A stretch of DNA of 64,000 nucleotides. It comes from Amoebidium appalachense (taxonomy: Eukaryota > Ichthyosporea). The stretch lies in assembly GCA_963693365.1 (NCBI GenBank), contig CAVNZM010000002.1:6572001-6636000 (forward strand), read 5' to 3'. Shown one piece after another: positions 28,795-42,232 of the stretch (its first letter is position 1; every line of letters starts with the position of its first letter). Under the pieces are notes generated by a model. That model ran no database searches and had not been told where the DNA came from. It worked only from the letters and a program-made list of their open reading frames with translations. Made by a program: the position numbers and the translations under genes.

Positions 28795-31678
28795 TTTTAC
28801 AGTGATGAAGCCACTGGCCCACCCAGCAGCCTGGACACAACCGAGAGATCAGCTGCCAAACACATAAACACGTCTGCAAATTAGATCCTTATTGTTTAAC
28901 TCTTCAAACCGTAGTAAGACTTATCACCTCACCTCTAGAAACTGAACAGACCAGCCGAAGAGCGGCAAGAGTATAGACGCGGATGCTGGAACAATAACAG
29001 AAGAAACTTCCCAGAGCTCTACTATTTCCTTGATTTGTTTTGACAAAGGCTTACTGGGCACGACCTGATTATAGATCTCTTTTTCAGCTCAAGGAAAGCA
29101 GCGCTCCTTTCAAGAGAAAACAGTGAAAGTCACACAACCTGTTAAAAACCATGATATTTTGCACTCTTGCAACCAATTCCCCCACTTATCTTCCACGCCC
29201 CCTCCTTCTGGCCCAGCACACTCACTTTAGTCTAACCGGACAGCCCCTCGAGTTCCCCTTATTTTCACGGCAACAGGAACAGTCTCGACTTTGCTTATGC
29301 CCTTATGTGCCAGTAAAGCTACTTCAGACCGTGCACCAAACCGATTCGGACTCTTTTTCTGTCTAAACTAAATGTCCTACAAGTGATTTCCTCAACCTTC
29401 TTCAAAAGTAACGACACAACACTGAGCTGTGACGAATTTTTACTGAGTGCACGGTGCACAGCAGATCTGGTCATCATGATCACAGCCTGCTGAGCATTGA
29501 GCAAGCTTTGATATCGACAGATTTGCTTCGCTCTGAGATATCTTAGGGAAATGCACTTTGCACAAAGGCGGGAATTTTGAAACATGGGGAAAAGGCGAAA
29601 AAAATGCACACGTGTTATCATTACCACTTTCAAATGGATTGTAAAGCTCAAATTCTTAAAGCCTGAATTTCTTGGGCAGTGGCTTCTTCCTTTTTAAAAC
29701 TCAGGTCACGAGAGAACTTTACCCACAAAACGCTTGGCTCACGCCCTCAACTGTTTCTCGCTTTTGATTGGCTTTTGGGTAAATGGATCTCGTTCTCCAT
29801 TGGATGCTCAAAGTGGTGGCAAAGATAGGCATGTCTGCTAGTCAACATTGACTGCCCAGGTTGCTGACAAAGTTGAATTTCCTGTACCAGACTATGGGAC
29901 GGCGATTTCACACAAAAAAACATGCATGTAAGTGTTATGGTTGCAGCAATGCACATGCCATTGTTTCCGCAACGTTGGTGACTCTGTCTGAGCAACCTCG
30001 CTAGCAACGTACGCGAATCGGGGGAGGGCCCATTGTGACTCAGTGACGTAATCCTGCGTTTTCCGGCCGGCGAGGCTGCGGCGATTCCAGGGTACCCGGG
30101 TTGGAAATTGGAATCCGTGTGATGCGGGCACGCCGTTTACACGAGTTTGCGCAAACACTTGTGACGTCAGGCGCCCGTTCCATGGGGTTGAAGATCCTTT
30201 TTATTGGGTCTGAGGTCTGAGGGCATTGATTGGAGGTCTTTAGGAATAGGCGGGAATTTGGCATCACCCATGCACAGTTTTCATCACATTGAACCCCAAT
30301 TTCGTATATTTGTTTTCACTTTTGTTGGTCTACATCGTTGAAGATCTCTGAGAAATCTTTTTTCTTGTGACTGGATTTATTCGACGGAAAGATATGTAAG
30401 TATGCACGGCATACTGAGAAGACAATAAAAACTTCACGAGTTATCCAGTAACAAGTGCATACTGAAATACCTGAACACTTTGTGAAAATCATATAAATAC
30501 TCAATGTGACGACCAACAGCATTCAACAAAAAGTCTAAAGTGTTCACATTGCCAGCCAGTGTAGCAGACACCCGTAGGGAAGAGGTAAAACGCGACATAA
30601 AAACTCACACCTATCAACATGCTTTCGATGAAAAAGTTCAGCACAAAAGTGGCACCAGCAGCGGGCCCCCGGCAGTGTCCACGCAATAAAAAGTGCGTAA
30701 ACCCGCGATGGAAACAAGAATTACAAAATCGGCTTTCTGTAGTGGTTTAGGGAGCTGTGCGCCGCAAACGTTGTTGAAACTAGCAACTTGTAGCAAGCGC
30801 CTAAGCGGGGAAAAGGACTTTTAAAGGAGACGGGAAGCTTAAGGCTATAACGACCTGTAAAACTGCAGAGCACTTAACAGTAATAGAGGTGGCGCTGAAA
30901 GCCCAATATGGGTAAGAAGTGTTCTGTGTTTGGTTCACAGGCGGTTCACAGGCGGTTACCAGTATGATAAGGTGTCTGTGTTTAGTTTTTCTAACCCACA
31001 GGCCGACCCACAACGTTTTGCTTAGTGAGCTTGCGCCTGTGCCCTCGAGGGCATACAATGTCTCACCAATTGCGCGGGTTATTTGTGCCATGCACTTGGC
31101 AGAGTCAGATATCGAGCGGGAATCTACTTTGATAGACAGCAAGACAAACGAGCTCAAAAGCGGACAAACCTAATCTTAGGGCCGGTGCGGTTCCCAGGCA
31201 GAGCATTCCCAATCCCAATACGCCAACCACCGCACAAGTGAAACGGCCAAGCCTATAAGAACGTGAGAAGCAAAAGTGAACATTAGAAGATTAGAAGAGG
31301 CCCAAAAGGAGCGAAACGGTAAGCAGCTGATACTATATGTGGGTGCACACACCTGCTCGACAGTATTCGTGCACATTTGCGTGGGGGCTTTTCAGACTGG
31401 CAAATAGCTGGGCAAACAGAGACATACATTCAGCTTATTCAGTTAGGCAACTTCAGTGTTATGTTGGTAGTCAACACACTTTCGACACCCCCTGCCCCGA
31501 TTCACCAGCGAACTTTTGCATAGAACGTGAGCGCAAACACCAACACCCTGCAACAGATAGAAGGACATTCATTTCGTTAGGGGTTCCTGATTTTGAAACG
31601 GGGAGAGAGGTAGTAGTAACTTTGGCAGGGGGGAGGGGGGAGGGGCGGGGGGAGCCCCCACTTTGGACAGGTGCCCGG

Positions 31679-31709
<31 letters not shown>

Positions 31710-32991
31710 CCCCCCCCCCCCCCCCCCGAGAAGGGGGAAGGGGGGAGGCACCCTACACCTTCGGCTAGCAGGGGGAGGGGGGAGGGGGAGGGGACCCACC
31801 ACCCACTTGAGCAGGTGGGCCCTCCCCCCCCCCCCCCCCCCCCCCCCGGGGGAGGGACCTACCCACCTCACAGCTGCAGGCTGCCATAGCTACGGTATTA
31901 GTTAACCCGATCTTCTACATATTAGGACTATAGTTTCTCAGCGGTTTACATACACTTAGTTCTAAAAACGTAAGCATTGAAGGTTGGTACTAGGACTGCT
32001 TAACTACATGAAACTCATTTGGGCTACACCCTCTGTTCATTGATGCTCGAGGAGCCCCTGCCCCCCTCCCCCCCCCTCCCCCCCCCCCCCTCCCCCCCCC
32101 TCCCTCCCTCCCTCCCTCTCTTTTCGGGCCTGGGCGGGATTGAATCTCGTCTCCAGTCTCCCCACCACGGGCTCCACGCGCGCACACATGCACAAAATTT
32201 TACACGTACCTGCACACACATGCATATATGTGTACAACTTGCGCACACGTGGTGCACAAACCAGCGATGCGCACAAAACATAAACATGCAGATGCACTAA
32301 TCCACACCAAACACACATACAATCCCCGCCACACAGACACAAACGAACATGGCAATACGAGAACGTTTAATAATTCATATTTAAGTAATATTCGACAGTA
32401 CTAACGAATACAGCCTTTGTGGGTGGAAAAGATGTTTGCCATCACGCGCTCGCGCGGAGGGGCCCCGAAGATGGGGGCGGGGGAAGGGGGGGGGCGGGGG
32501 GGGGGGGTGGTAACTTGTGTTTGCTGGGGGGCCACATACGTTTGTTTGGAGGCTGCAGGACTATATTGAATGTGTGCCACCACCAGACATGGTTGCATCT
32601 GTTGGAGCCAAGACGTGGTTGCAACACCTTTTGTGCGGTGACATCACACAATCACACACTCTTTGCAGTTTACCTCGTGACAAGTATACATACATAGTCA
32701 AAGAGCTGGTGTGCACGTACTGTAAACCAACGGTTGTTAATTACTACTTTCACGTCTCCCTTATTCAAATTTGCCTGCATACTATGAACACGGACTGTCC
32801 CTGGGGCTATAGAAAACTGCCACTCGAGCTCCTTCGTTTTATCTTTTTAAATTTAGCCAGCAATCCAACGGCTCCTCGGTCTTTTTACTTCAACTTCCTG
32901 CTGCTCCTATGTACAGCAGCATTTTGATCACCAGGCCCAGGTCTCCCGGGACCTGACTTACTCATATCCACCCCCTTCCCCCCTCCCTCCC

Positions 32992-33025
<34 letters not shown>

Positions 33026-33437
33026 CGTCTCCGGTGCACCGCCACCACCACCACCACCACCACCACGTTGACCCGGTACTCTCCCACTTTTTTTGAGTTT
33101 TGATAATACGAAAATTTTGACCCAGTGGTAAGTTGTGTGACCGTCATTAACGTTATTGCCTTCAGACTGTCCTTCTATTACACCTCTTGAGTGGAAATTT
33201 TTTTGAACATGATAGCACAGTCGATAAAGACCTCTCTAACTACTCACTGTGCGATGGGTAAATGGACACGTGCAATGAGTAAATGGACACGTACACGTAC
33301 ATAATATTATACTCAAACCTCCATTGTTTCCTCCCCCCTCCCCACCTTCCACCCCCCACCCCTCAGGACACTTATGTTTACGAGCACATGCACGGTGACA
33401 CACACACACACAGACGTGCATGCACACGCACGATGTC

Positions 33438-33510
<73 letters not shown>

Positions 33511-33538
33511 CCTCTCTCTCTCTCTATCCCTCCCCCCC

Positions 33539-33609
<71 letters not shown>

Positions 33610-33774
33610 ACTCACTCACTCACTCACTCACTCACTCACTCACTCACTCACTCACTCACTCACTCACTCACTCACTCACTCACTCACACACGTGCACACA
33701 GTGTTACATACATGTACACACACAGGAACACAAATACACACACACACACACAAACATGCACAAGTGACACTCCC

Positions 33775-33853
<79 letters not shown>

Positions 33854-33878
33854 CGCGCACACACACCGTGACACACAC

Positions 33879-33963
<85 letters not shown>

Positions 33964-34093
33964 GATGCACACACACACACCGTGATGCACACACACAAGG
34001 ATACATATACATGACACACGCACACACACGTGTGCACAACAACACACATGCACACACACACACACATACCCACACACGCGTGCCCGCGTGCGT

Positions 34094-34131
<38 letters not shown>

Positions 34132-34153
34132 GTGACACACACCCCACGTGCAG
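28795..34153. other. 5' flank of HECT gene and upstream region of RNase H-like gene
   Basis: 28795-31560 is the longest stretch of ordinary-looking sequence without microsatellites. A 5' untranslated exon of the HECT gene probably lies within 28795-28850, where the minus strand has a CAG acceptor before the sequence leading into the ATG. Short GATTGG/CCAAT-like motifs occur near 29766 and 30226. 31620-31860 and 32050-32110 are C/G runs. 32940-33070 is C-rich with a CAC trinucleotide repeat. 33440-34130 is CT, CTCA and CA microsatellite. Several 60-140 codon open frames exist (for example 32517-32927, 29319-29651), but none resembles a known protein. No gene called. Confidence 0.5.
33440..33687. 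repeat. CT dinucleotide then CTCA tetranucleotide array
   Basis: (CT)n interrupted by a C run at 33534-33549, then about 20 tandem CTCA units to 33687, followed at once by CA arrays (33777-33850, 33890-33960, 34094-34130). Confidence 0.95.
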
Positions 34154-35265
34154 GCCCTCCAAGCAGCTGGCACCGAACTTCGAGACATACGATACCTTTA
34201 TAAGCCTGTTCGACCTGCCACCGTGCTTTACCTATATAGACCCGTTCGACCTGCCAACGTGCTTTACCTATATAGACCCGTTCGACCTGCCACCGTGCTA
34301 TACCTATATAGACCCGTTCGACCTGCCACCGGAGACGGTCACACTGTCAGAGCAACCGGCGGTCACCGTGGTATATATATACGCATGGTAGCTGCCTGAA
34401 CAACGGGTCCCGGACAAAACAAGCGGTGGCAGGCTACGGCATCTACTGGGGCGAGGACCATCACTTGTGAGTGCAGCCTGGGTGGTGGTGGCTGTGGTTG
34501 CAATTTAAATTGTGTGCCTGTGCAAGTGTGTGTTTTTGTTGATTGATGTATCTCGCGTGTGTGGTGGGAGAGGAGGTCCCGGGGACCCGGGGGGGGGGGG
34601 GGGGGGGGGGGGGAGTGGGGGAGGGGGGGGGGGGGGGGGGGGGGGGGGTGCGTGTGTGTGCGCGCATCGGAGTGCCTGTGTGTGTGCGTGCCACAATGTG
34701 TGTGGGCATGAGTGCGCGTATGCGTGTGTGTCACAGTGTGACTGTCTATGAGTTTGTGCACATGTAGACATCTGCACGCGTACACGGTGCCACCGGCACA
34801 GATGTGTGCCCAAAGTTGAGAAAGTAATTTGTTGTTTGGGAGAGGCCAGTTGTTTGGATTGTCTCGTGGCAATGTGGTGGCGGCATACAGTAGTGGATGC
34901 TTAGACTCAGAGGTGGGCCGGGCAATTGGGCACGATCTCCCGATTGTACGAGCTCGTTTGTGCAATGTTATGCAGGCCGTACTGTATGTGTGCACGTAGC
35001 ACGTCAAGTTGCACTTCACCCTGCTGTATGCACAAAACACTTAAACGTGGTGTCGTGGTGCACGCCATATACTATGTCCATATGGTGCTGTGTGCATATT
35101 GTAAATATTGCAGGCTGTGTGACACGGTTTTGTCACTGTACACATACCCATACTAATCCGTCTGCTGCAGGAATATCAGCGCCCCTCTTGAAGGGAAATC
35201 GCAGACGAATAATCGTGCTGAACTGAAGGTGGGTCCTACATGCCTACTGAAAACCCAGTCCTCCA

Positions 35266-35311
<46 letters not shown>

Positions 35312-37675
35312 CCCCAACCCCAACCCCAACCCCCTTGCCAAACGAACTTAGATTTTAATCTCGATTTTTTATTGAATTTGTATCAAAGATATGTATACGT
35401 GTAGGTGTCCATGTGCCAGAGCAGGGAGGTTACCGGCAGTTCTTCGTTTTGCTCGATACTCACGAAGATTGTTGTTATAATAGAATAGTCTATCTGTTTA
35501 TTCCTGCTCTTCCCAGTCACGTACTTAGCCTGTTCCCGCCTATCCCGCCCCCGCGTACTTGGGGACCGCCTGGGGCCGCATACGCCAGGAACCACAACTG
35601 TCTTCCTATTGGCTAGTACATAATCCCGAATCGCCCAATCTATCCTGACTCCTGAGAGACTATCTGTAATCCTATTGGACGATGTATTCGCGGACTGGCA
35701 TCCGCTCAGGTATATAAAGCAGCCGGACCATCCTCAGATGGTACCGGAGGATCCGAGGTCTCAAACCACTTCCTGCGAACCTCTCTACTCTCGATCCGCT
35801 ATGTAGATGTGATTGTCTCTTACAGAGGTCACAGGACCGAATCCTGCCTCTGCTCCACATTTATTCTGATAATTGTGATGTTTTGTGTGATCATGCTGAG
35901 CACTGATATTAGTAAATGGACAGCGCTGTTTGTGGCATATGTGGATACTTGTACCGATTGTATCATGTGTGTGTGCGTGTAGAGGATGAAGAGGAGGAAA
36001 AAGGTCATGTGGTAGTGTTGGTGATTGTAATACTATTTTTCAAGAGTTCCGTTTGGCTTTATATCTACTATCATAGTATTTATATATATATATATAGTTC
36101 TATTATTATTTTCGCTTTTTCCCGGGGGAAGGGGGGGGGGGGGGGGGGGGGGGAGGGTAGTAGAGGTATGTATAAAGGTTGAAGACTTAGGGCAGGGAGA
36201 ACGGGATGTGTAAGGGTTGGGAAGTGGGAGACCCAGGGTACGGCGTGGTGGGAGCTGACTGGGCTTTTTCAGGCAGTCATCGTGGCCATCCAAACGGCCA
36301 ATAGCAACGGCATTCGCAAGATTCAGGTCCGCACAAACAGCGCAGTACACCATTGACTGTAGGTCCCCCAGAGATCACTACTATTAATAAATGTTGACAT
36401 TGCACTAGACCGTGAATCGATGTCATAGTGAGCCAATAGTACTGTTACCATGGAACTATGTTCGGAGCCGCCGGAGACCACTATAAGTATCAGAGCATGT
36501 CACGTGGCGTACAAATGTTGTTATAATAGTTGCTGTTTACTATTCAATGGAATATGTGCATAGCCGGCTTGTTTATTGATCAAAATGGACTAATGGGGGC
36601 TGGGTTAGGTATGTTACACACTGAAGGCTGTGTTTTTGCACACCCACCCCCCCCCCCCCCCCCCCCCTCGTGGCCCCCCCCTGAGGATGAGCTCTGTTTA
36701 TTATGCATACTCGTTATGTATGGTTTGCATTCTGCATCGTGTTATCCGTTGTTCTTGTGTACTTCGTACTTTATGACGCATTCAACCCCCCCCTCCCCCC
36801 CCCTCCCCCCCTTCCTCCCCCCCCCCCCCCCTTCCCCACGCACGTGACACACACACAAACTACAAACACTTACATGCACCATTTTGCTGGACGTCACAGG
36901 CGTGAAATTGTACCCTCAGTGGAAACAGCGGAGATGGCAATGCAGTAGAGGCACACCAGACAACCTCGATCTGCATAAAACCCTCGATGAGCTGATCACC
37001 AAGCGGCCGGGTTTGCCAACGGTCGTCGAGATGGTATGTGCCTCCTACTCCCATCCATCTACCCATCATGCCAGGTTTCTGTTCCTCCCATACATTTACC
37101 ATAGATGCACACACATACACAGGCATTATCGTAGTTGGAAAAGCAACCCAAAACCCATGGCACAAACAGGTAGGCTTAATAAATGCCACCATGCGTATGT
37201 GCCTTCAGCGCACTGTTGCCAGCTTCACTTAGGCAAGGGTATCAACGCATTTCGACCAAGGCCGGCGGTGCAGAAAGCACAAGCGCTATGCATTCAAGCC
37301 TTGCAACATTCGTTCATGATCATCCATCCCGATGATTCTCAATATGCGCACGTGCACACGGTCGCACAACACATGCACATGTAAGCACCATTCACACCAC
37401 AATTCCGGTGTAGGTATATGTCCACAAGCATGCAAGCAACGGCGTTGCACACTATCGGGTATATTCCTGGCCATGGGTGTGAAAGGGATTTTCGTGCAAT
37501 GCATATGGCCCTGGCCTCACTGCAAATGTGGTATGCGAAGAAGGGTATACGTACCGGTGCCCTGTGTTCTTTGTGTGTGTTTATAAAGGGGTGGGCATGT
37601 GCACCAGTGTCGGTGTCTGTGTGGTTGGTTTGTTTCATGGATGTGTGTTTTTGTTGAGGGGGGGGGGGGGGGAAA

Positions 37676-37740
<65 letters not shown>

Positions 37741-37891
37741 AGGGGTGGAGGGGGGGGGGGGCTGTCACAGCAATAAACGTGACCCCGTGCAGATGCATGA
37801 GGTAGCACACGGTTCCGGGGTCAGCGAGGGTACGGGGGCTGCCGTGAGACTGGCAGAGGCTGCCCCGTGGCTGTCTAATTCCATGCCCTAG
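34154..37891 (+). CDS. RNase H1-like protein lacking three catalytic aspartates; possible pseudoenzyme or pseudogene
   Basis: Family role: cutting the RNA strand of RNA-DNA hybrids. Exons: 34154-34466, 35171-35228, 36273-36344, about 36920-37033, 37793-37891 (TAG). Recognisable order: YTHGSCLNNGS, AGYGIYWGEDHHL|NISAPL, TNNRAELKAVIVAIQTANSN, KIQVRTNSA, WKQRRWQCSRGTPDNLDLHK, LDELITKRPGL, then EVAHGSGVSEGTGAAVRLA. Relative to RNase H1 the first Asp (TDG) is His, the second (TDS) is Asn and the last (NExAD) is Val; the Glu in RAEL and the late His remain. The first exon has a frame slip in a TA repeat at about 34371-34381; two fewer TA units give VVYTHGSC in frame. If exon 3 is read past GCA it meets TGA at 36354, so the donor GTACAC at 36345 is preferred. 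Upstream of the slip are three 12-residue repeats. The start and any hybrid-binding domain were not found. Confidence 0.7.
34211..34331. repeat. 36-base in-frame tandem repeat in RNase H-like exon
   Basis: CGACCTGCCACCGTGCTTTA plus CCTATATAGACCCGTT, starting at 34211, 34247, 34283 and (partial) 34319. 36 is a multiple of three, so it adds 12 residues per unit in whichever frame is used (PFDLPPCFTYID in the frame that best joins the RNase H part). Confidence 0.95.
35268..35335. repeat. poly-C run followed by AACCCC units
   Basis: About 41 C followed by four tandem AACCCC units, in the second intron of the RNase H-like gene. Confidence 0.9.
36660..36800 (+). mobile_element. SINE-like repeat copy, 3' half
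   Basis: GGCCCCCCCTGAGGATGAGC, CTGTTTATTATGCATACTCG, GTTTGCATTCTGCATCGTG, TTATCCGTTGTTCTTGTG, TACTTCGTACTTTATGACGC, then a C-rich tail. Very close to the copy at 8841-9291. Confidence 0.85.
37676..37737. repeat. poly-G run, 62 bases
   Basis: Uninterrupted G run just before the last exon of the RNase H-like gene. Confidence 0.95.
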
Positions 37892-38414
37892 TACAACAAA
37901 AGCCAAACTTTCACGGCTGTTGGATGTGTGGAGTCACAATGGGTGGTTGTGAGGAGAGACCGCAGTGATGTTTTGCTGAGGACCGTCAACATAACTTAAG
38001 CCGTGATGACGGGTGGAGCGACAGCATGTGACCTCAAGGGACTGAGGCGATTGGCGTATGGCGTGTAATAATCCCGATCGTTATCATGTAAATTACTTTC
38101 TGTCAACGTCATGCATGCATCTACATAAATATTATCAGTGCAGCATGTCTCGCTGCAAATCCGTGATTTCATCATGTGCATCTTCTAGTAAGGCTTATCA
38201 ACATAAGGGCCCCAATTAGGTCCCTTTGTTTAGCAAAAAAAAGTATTGCCATAAGGCAGGACCATTCAATTCATGGCCGGGCGCCGTCCAACAAGAATAT
38301 AACTAATCTGTTCATTCGTCTCATCTGTGCATGTATATGACCTTCAAGTTGGGAAACGTCACCACAGGCACATATTGCGAGTGTTTAAACATTTGGTATG
38401 GCTCATGAAAGCCA

Positions 38415-39010
<596 letters not shown>

Positions 39011-39524
39011 GTGCATGTGTGTGTGTGTGTGTGCGTGTGTGCCTGCGTGTGTGGGTGGGTGGGTGGGTGTATGTGTCGGCCAGTGTGCGTGCGCCGTGCA
39101 TATGTGAGAGTGCGCATACATGGCCCACACGTGTTTTCTTTTTGTGTACTGTGGATGGGTGTGTGCGTGTACATGTGTGCGTTACGAGTGTGTGTACATG
39201 TGTGTGCGAGTGCGCAGGCGGGTTTATTTCTTTGAAAAGAATAAAAGGGAAAAAAATTGGGTATAATATTATGTGTGCTTGTGTGAGCGTATGTGCCACA
39301 TATGCCGCACGTGTGTGACCGTGTATATATGTGACACGTGTGTGATGCCTGTTTGTATGGTTGGGTAGGTGGTAATAATGGTGGGGAGGGAGGGGAGGGG
39401 AGAGGGTGTGAAGGGTTGGTAACAGGGGATGAGAGCGGCCAAATTGGGAGGGGTCGGCAGTTCTTCCCGCCGGCCTCCCCCCTCGCCCCCCCCCCCCCCC
39501 CCCCCAAAAAAAGCCCCCCCCCCC

Positions 39525-39566
<42 letters not shown>

Positions 39567-39576
39567 TTATAATATT

Positions 39577-39586
<10 letters not shown>

Positions 39587-39628
<42 letters not shown>
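39587..39628. repeat. T-run to G-run compound
   Basis: About 12 T then about 42 G, directly after a 40-base C-rich region (39526-39566). C-runs and G-runs face each other across TTATAATATT, a potential inverted repeat. Confidence 0.9.
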
Positions 39629-39629
<1 letters not shown>

Positions 39630-39804
39630 GGGGAGGGGGGAGGGGGGGGGGGGGAGGGGAGGGAGGGGAGGGGGTAAGGGGAGGGGAGGGGGGGGGGGGG
39701 GGGGTAAGGTCGACGACGTGGTGCTGGCGAAGGAAGGCGGGAAGGGGGGGGGAGGGGGGGGGGGGGGGGGGAGGGGGGAGGGGGGACGAGGAAAAAAAGG
39801 CAGC

Positions 39805-39842
<38 letters not shown>

Positions 39843-40088
39843 GGGGGGCTCTGGTTGGGCACGTGCAATATGGGGATGCCCATGCACGCATTGATTCTGG
39901 GAAACCCACCTAGGTGTACACAATCCCCACCAGCTGTCCCAAACGGGACAAATGGAATGGCCAGGCGATGTGTTACTTAGATCGATAATATAAGCAAAAT
40001 GCTGGAGGTGCCGGGTAACGCAAAGAAGAGTATTGATGTTGGGGTTGTGACGGTAAACAAGAGGTAATAGTTGGATAAAGGGAGAGCC

Positions 40089-40119
<31 letters not shown>

Positions 40120-40123
40120 GGGT

Positions 40124-40154
<31 letters not shown>

Positions 40155-40560
40155 GCGGGTGGGGGGTGGGGGGAGGGGGGGGGATGGACGATGAAGCATG
40201 CTCTTTTCTCAGTGGAGAGGAGAAGAGATGCTCTGACGTGGTCGTCACTTAATTTTTAGGACGAGTAGATGAAAAATGGTTTTTCTGCGTAGGGTGCCTG
40301 AGAGGGGAGAGACGGGGGGGCAGGCCTGAGGCCGGGCGGGAAGGGGTGGGGGGCGGTGATTCAGAGGGTGCCGGGGGGAGGGGGGGGGGGGGGGAGGGGG
40401 GGCGAATAGGGACGGGAGGGAAGAATAGTCTGGGAAGGGGACAATCCGGGGTTGCAGAACTATGGCCGACAGTGCACGGTTTTTTCTTTTTCTTTCTTTC
40501 TTTCTTTTTTTTATTTTATTCTTTCTTTCTTTCTTTCTTTCTTTTTTTTGTGGGGCTGCA

Positions 40561-40592
<32 letters not shown>

Positions 40593-40764
40593 GGTGGAAG
40601 CAGTACAGAAGACCGTGTGGGAGATTATGGAAGCTTGGCAGCCTGTATGCGATCAAGATTTATTGTAAAGCTGTGTGTGTGTGGTGTATATGTGTGTGTG
40701 TGTGTGTATGTGTGTGTGTGTGTGTGGGTGGGTGTGTGGGTGTGCGTGTGTGCGCGCGCCCGCA

Positions 40765-40807
<43 letters not shown>

Positions 40808-41039
40808 CCCCACACACTCTTTCTCTGAATCGTGGCGCACACACGCGTGATGTTTCCGAAGTTCTAAGTCCTACATAGCGAGCCCACTCCGCATTTGTGT
40901 GTGTATGTGTGTTTAGCGTGTGTGGTGCACACGTATGTATGTGCGCAACATCTTTCGTGTGCTGAGTGCTACGAGCTACACTCCGTGGCCCAACCACATC
41001 AGCGGATTCTATTTGCTACGCTGAGTTAATCCCCAAGAA

Positions 41040-41500
41040 GTGATATCATTCTGCAAAAACCTGAATTATTCTTCCTTAGCAGAATGTTCAGTAAATGAGA
41101 GTTTAAGTTCTGCTCTGAGCACTGAATGCTCGGCGCAGCTTTGAGCAGAATTGTTCTGCTCTGCCGGCGGGATCATCACTGTTTCTGCGGAAGGCACAAC
41201 AGTATTGTTCTATGGGCTTATTTTGCTCAAGGCAGCGATGATGATGGAACTTCATTCTGATCATAATCTGCTCAGTATTAGAAGCATTCTGCCTCTTGCA
41301 GTGTATCATTCTGCTCGGAGCAGAGTAATTTGTGCATTAGACAGAATAACTTTGCAGTTGCAGAATAATGCTGATTTTGCAGGATGATTCTAGATCTACT
41401 TTTGCTGAATGATTCTACCAAAAGCTGAATTTTTGTGCTTTTTTACTATCTAATTCTGATTTTTGCTGAATAAATCAGCGTGCAGCAAGTTGATTCTGCG
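41040..41500. repeat. cluster of degenerate ATTCTGC / GCAGAAT motifs
   Basis: ATTCTGC, TTCTGCTC, GCAGAAT, GCTGAAT and close variants recur about 15 times on both strands in 460 bases of otherwise non-repetitive DNA. Confidence 0.55.
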
Positions 41501-41575
41501 GATGTAGCTGCAGCTGAGCCCTCGCTCGTAACCCGTACGCTCACGTCATGTACAACTGGCTGCAAAACCGAAGTG

Positions 41576-41615
<40 letters not shown>

Positions 41616-41701
41616 CCCACTCACCAAAGTACTGGAAATGTTTAAGGAACGTAGAGCACGTATGCAAGAAAACACATGCACATGTACTCTTCACATCTCA
41701 G

Positions 41702-41734
<33 letters not shown>

Positions 41735-42232
41735 TTCCTCATGTGCCATGAATCGAAATCTCTCTCTCGCCATCACCTCCTCCCACATCTCCCCCTCATT
41801 CTCGTGTGCACACATGTGCACGCACCACACATGCTCGCCAACAACGCACATACAAGCGCTCGCGCGCGTACGGGCGCGCACACACACACACACACACACA
41901 CACCCATGCACTCACACCGTGCATAAAACGTACACACAGCCACACACACACACACGTGCAAGTGGGTGTCTGTGAAATATTCCGCTGGCATATACCTTCC
42001 TTGCCTTTTTTTTTTTTTTTTTTTTTTTGGAGCGGGAAAGAAAACAAAAAGTGGCCGCAGCTGCGGGGGGGGGGGGGGGGGGGGGGGGGGGGTAGGGTAT
42101 GCAGAGAGGGGTGGAATAATGGCACCAGAGGCATCAAAATTAAAACATGGACACATGTGTTCGAGTGTTCTGTTCGAGCCTACACATGGTGTTACCGTTC
42201 ACTTTTTCATATTGGGTCTATCATTGTTCACA

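Noticed and set aside
29319-31157. Several 60-118 codon frames on the minus strand
   Set aside because: Chance frames in unique DNA, with no domain or codon pattern that I recognise.
32517-32927. 136-codon open frame on the + strand
   Set aside because: No recognisable domain, no clear splice or start context; could not be linked to the RNase H-like gene.
33440-34140. CRISPR-like regular repeats
   Set aside because: Simple sequence repeats without unique spacers, in a spliced eukaryotic genome.
33283-34190. Long His-Thr, Ser-Leu and Cys-Val open frames
   Set aside because: Products of CA, CT and CTCA microsatellites.
35309-35335. AACCCC units as an interstitial telomere
   Set aside because: Only about four units, beside a poly-C run; slippage is a simpler explanation.
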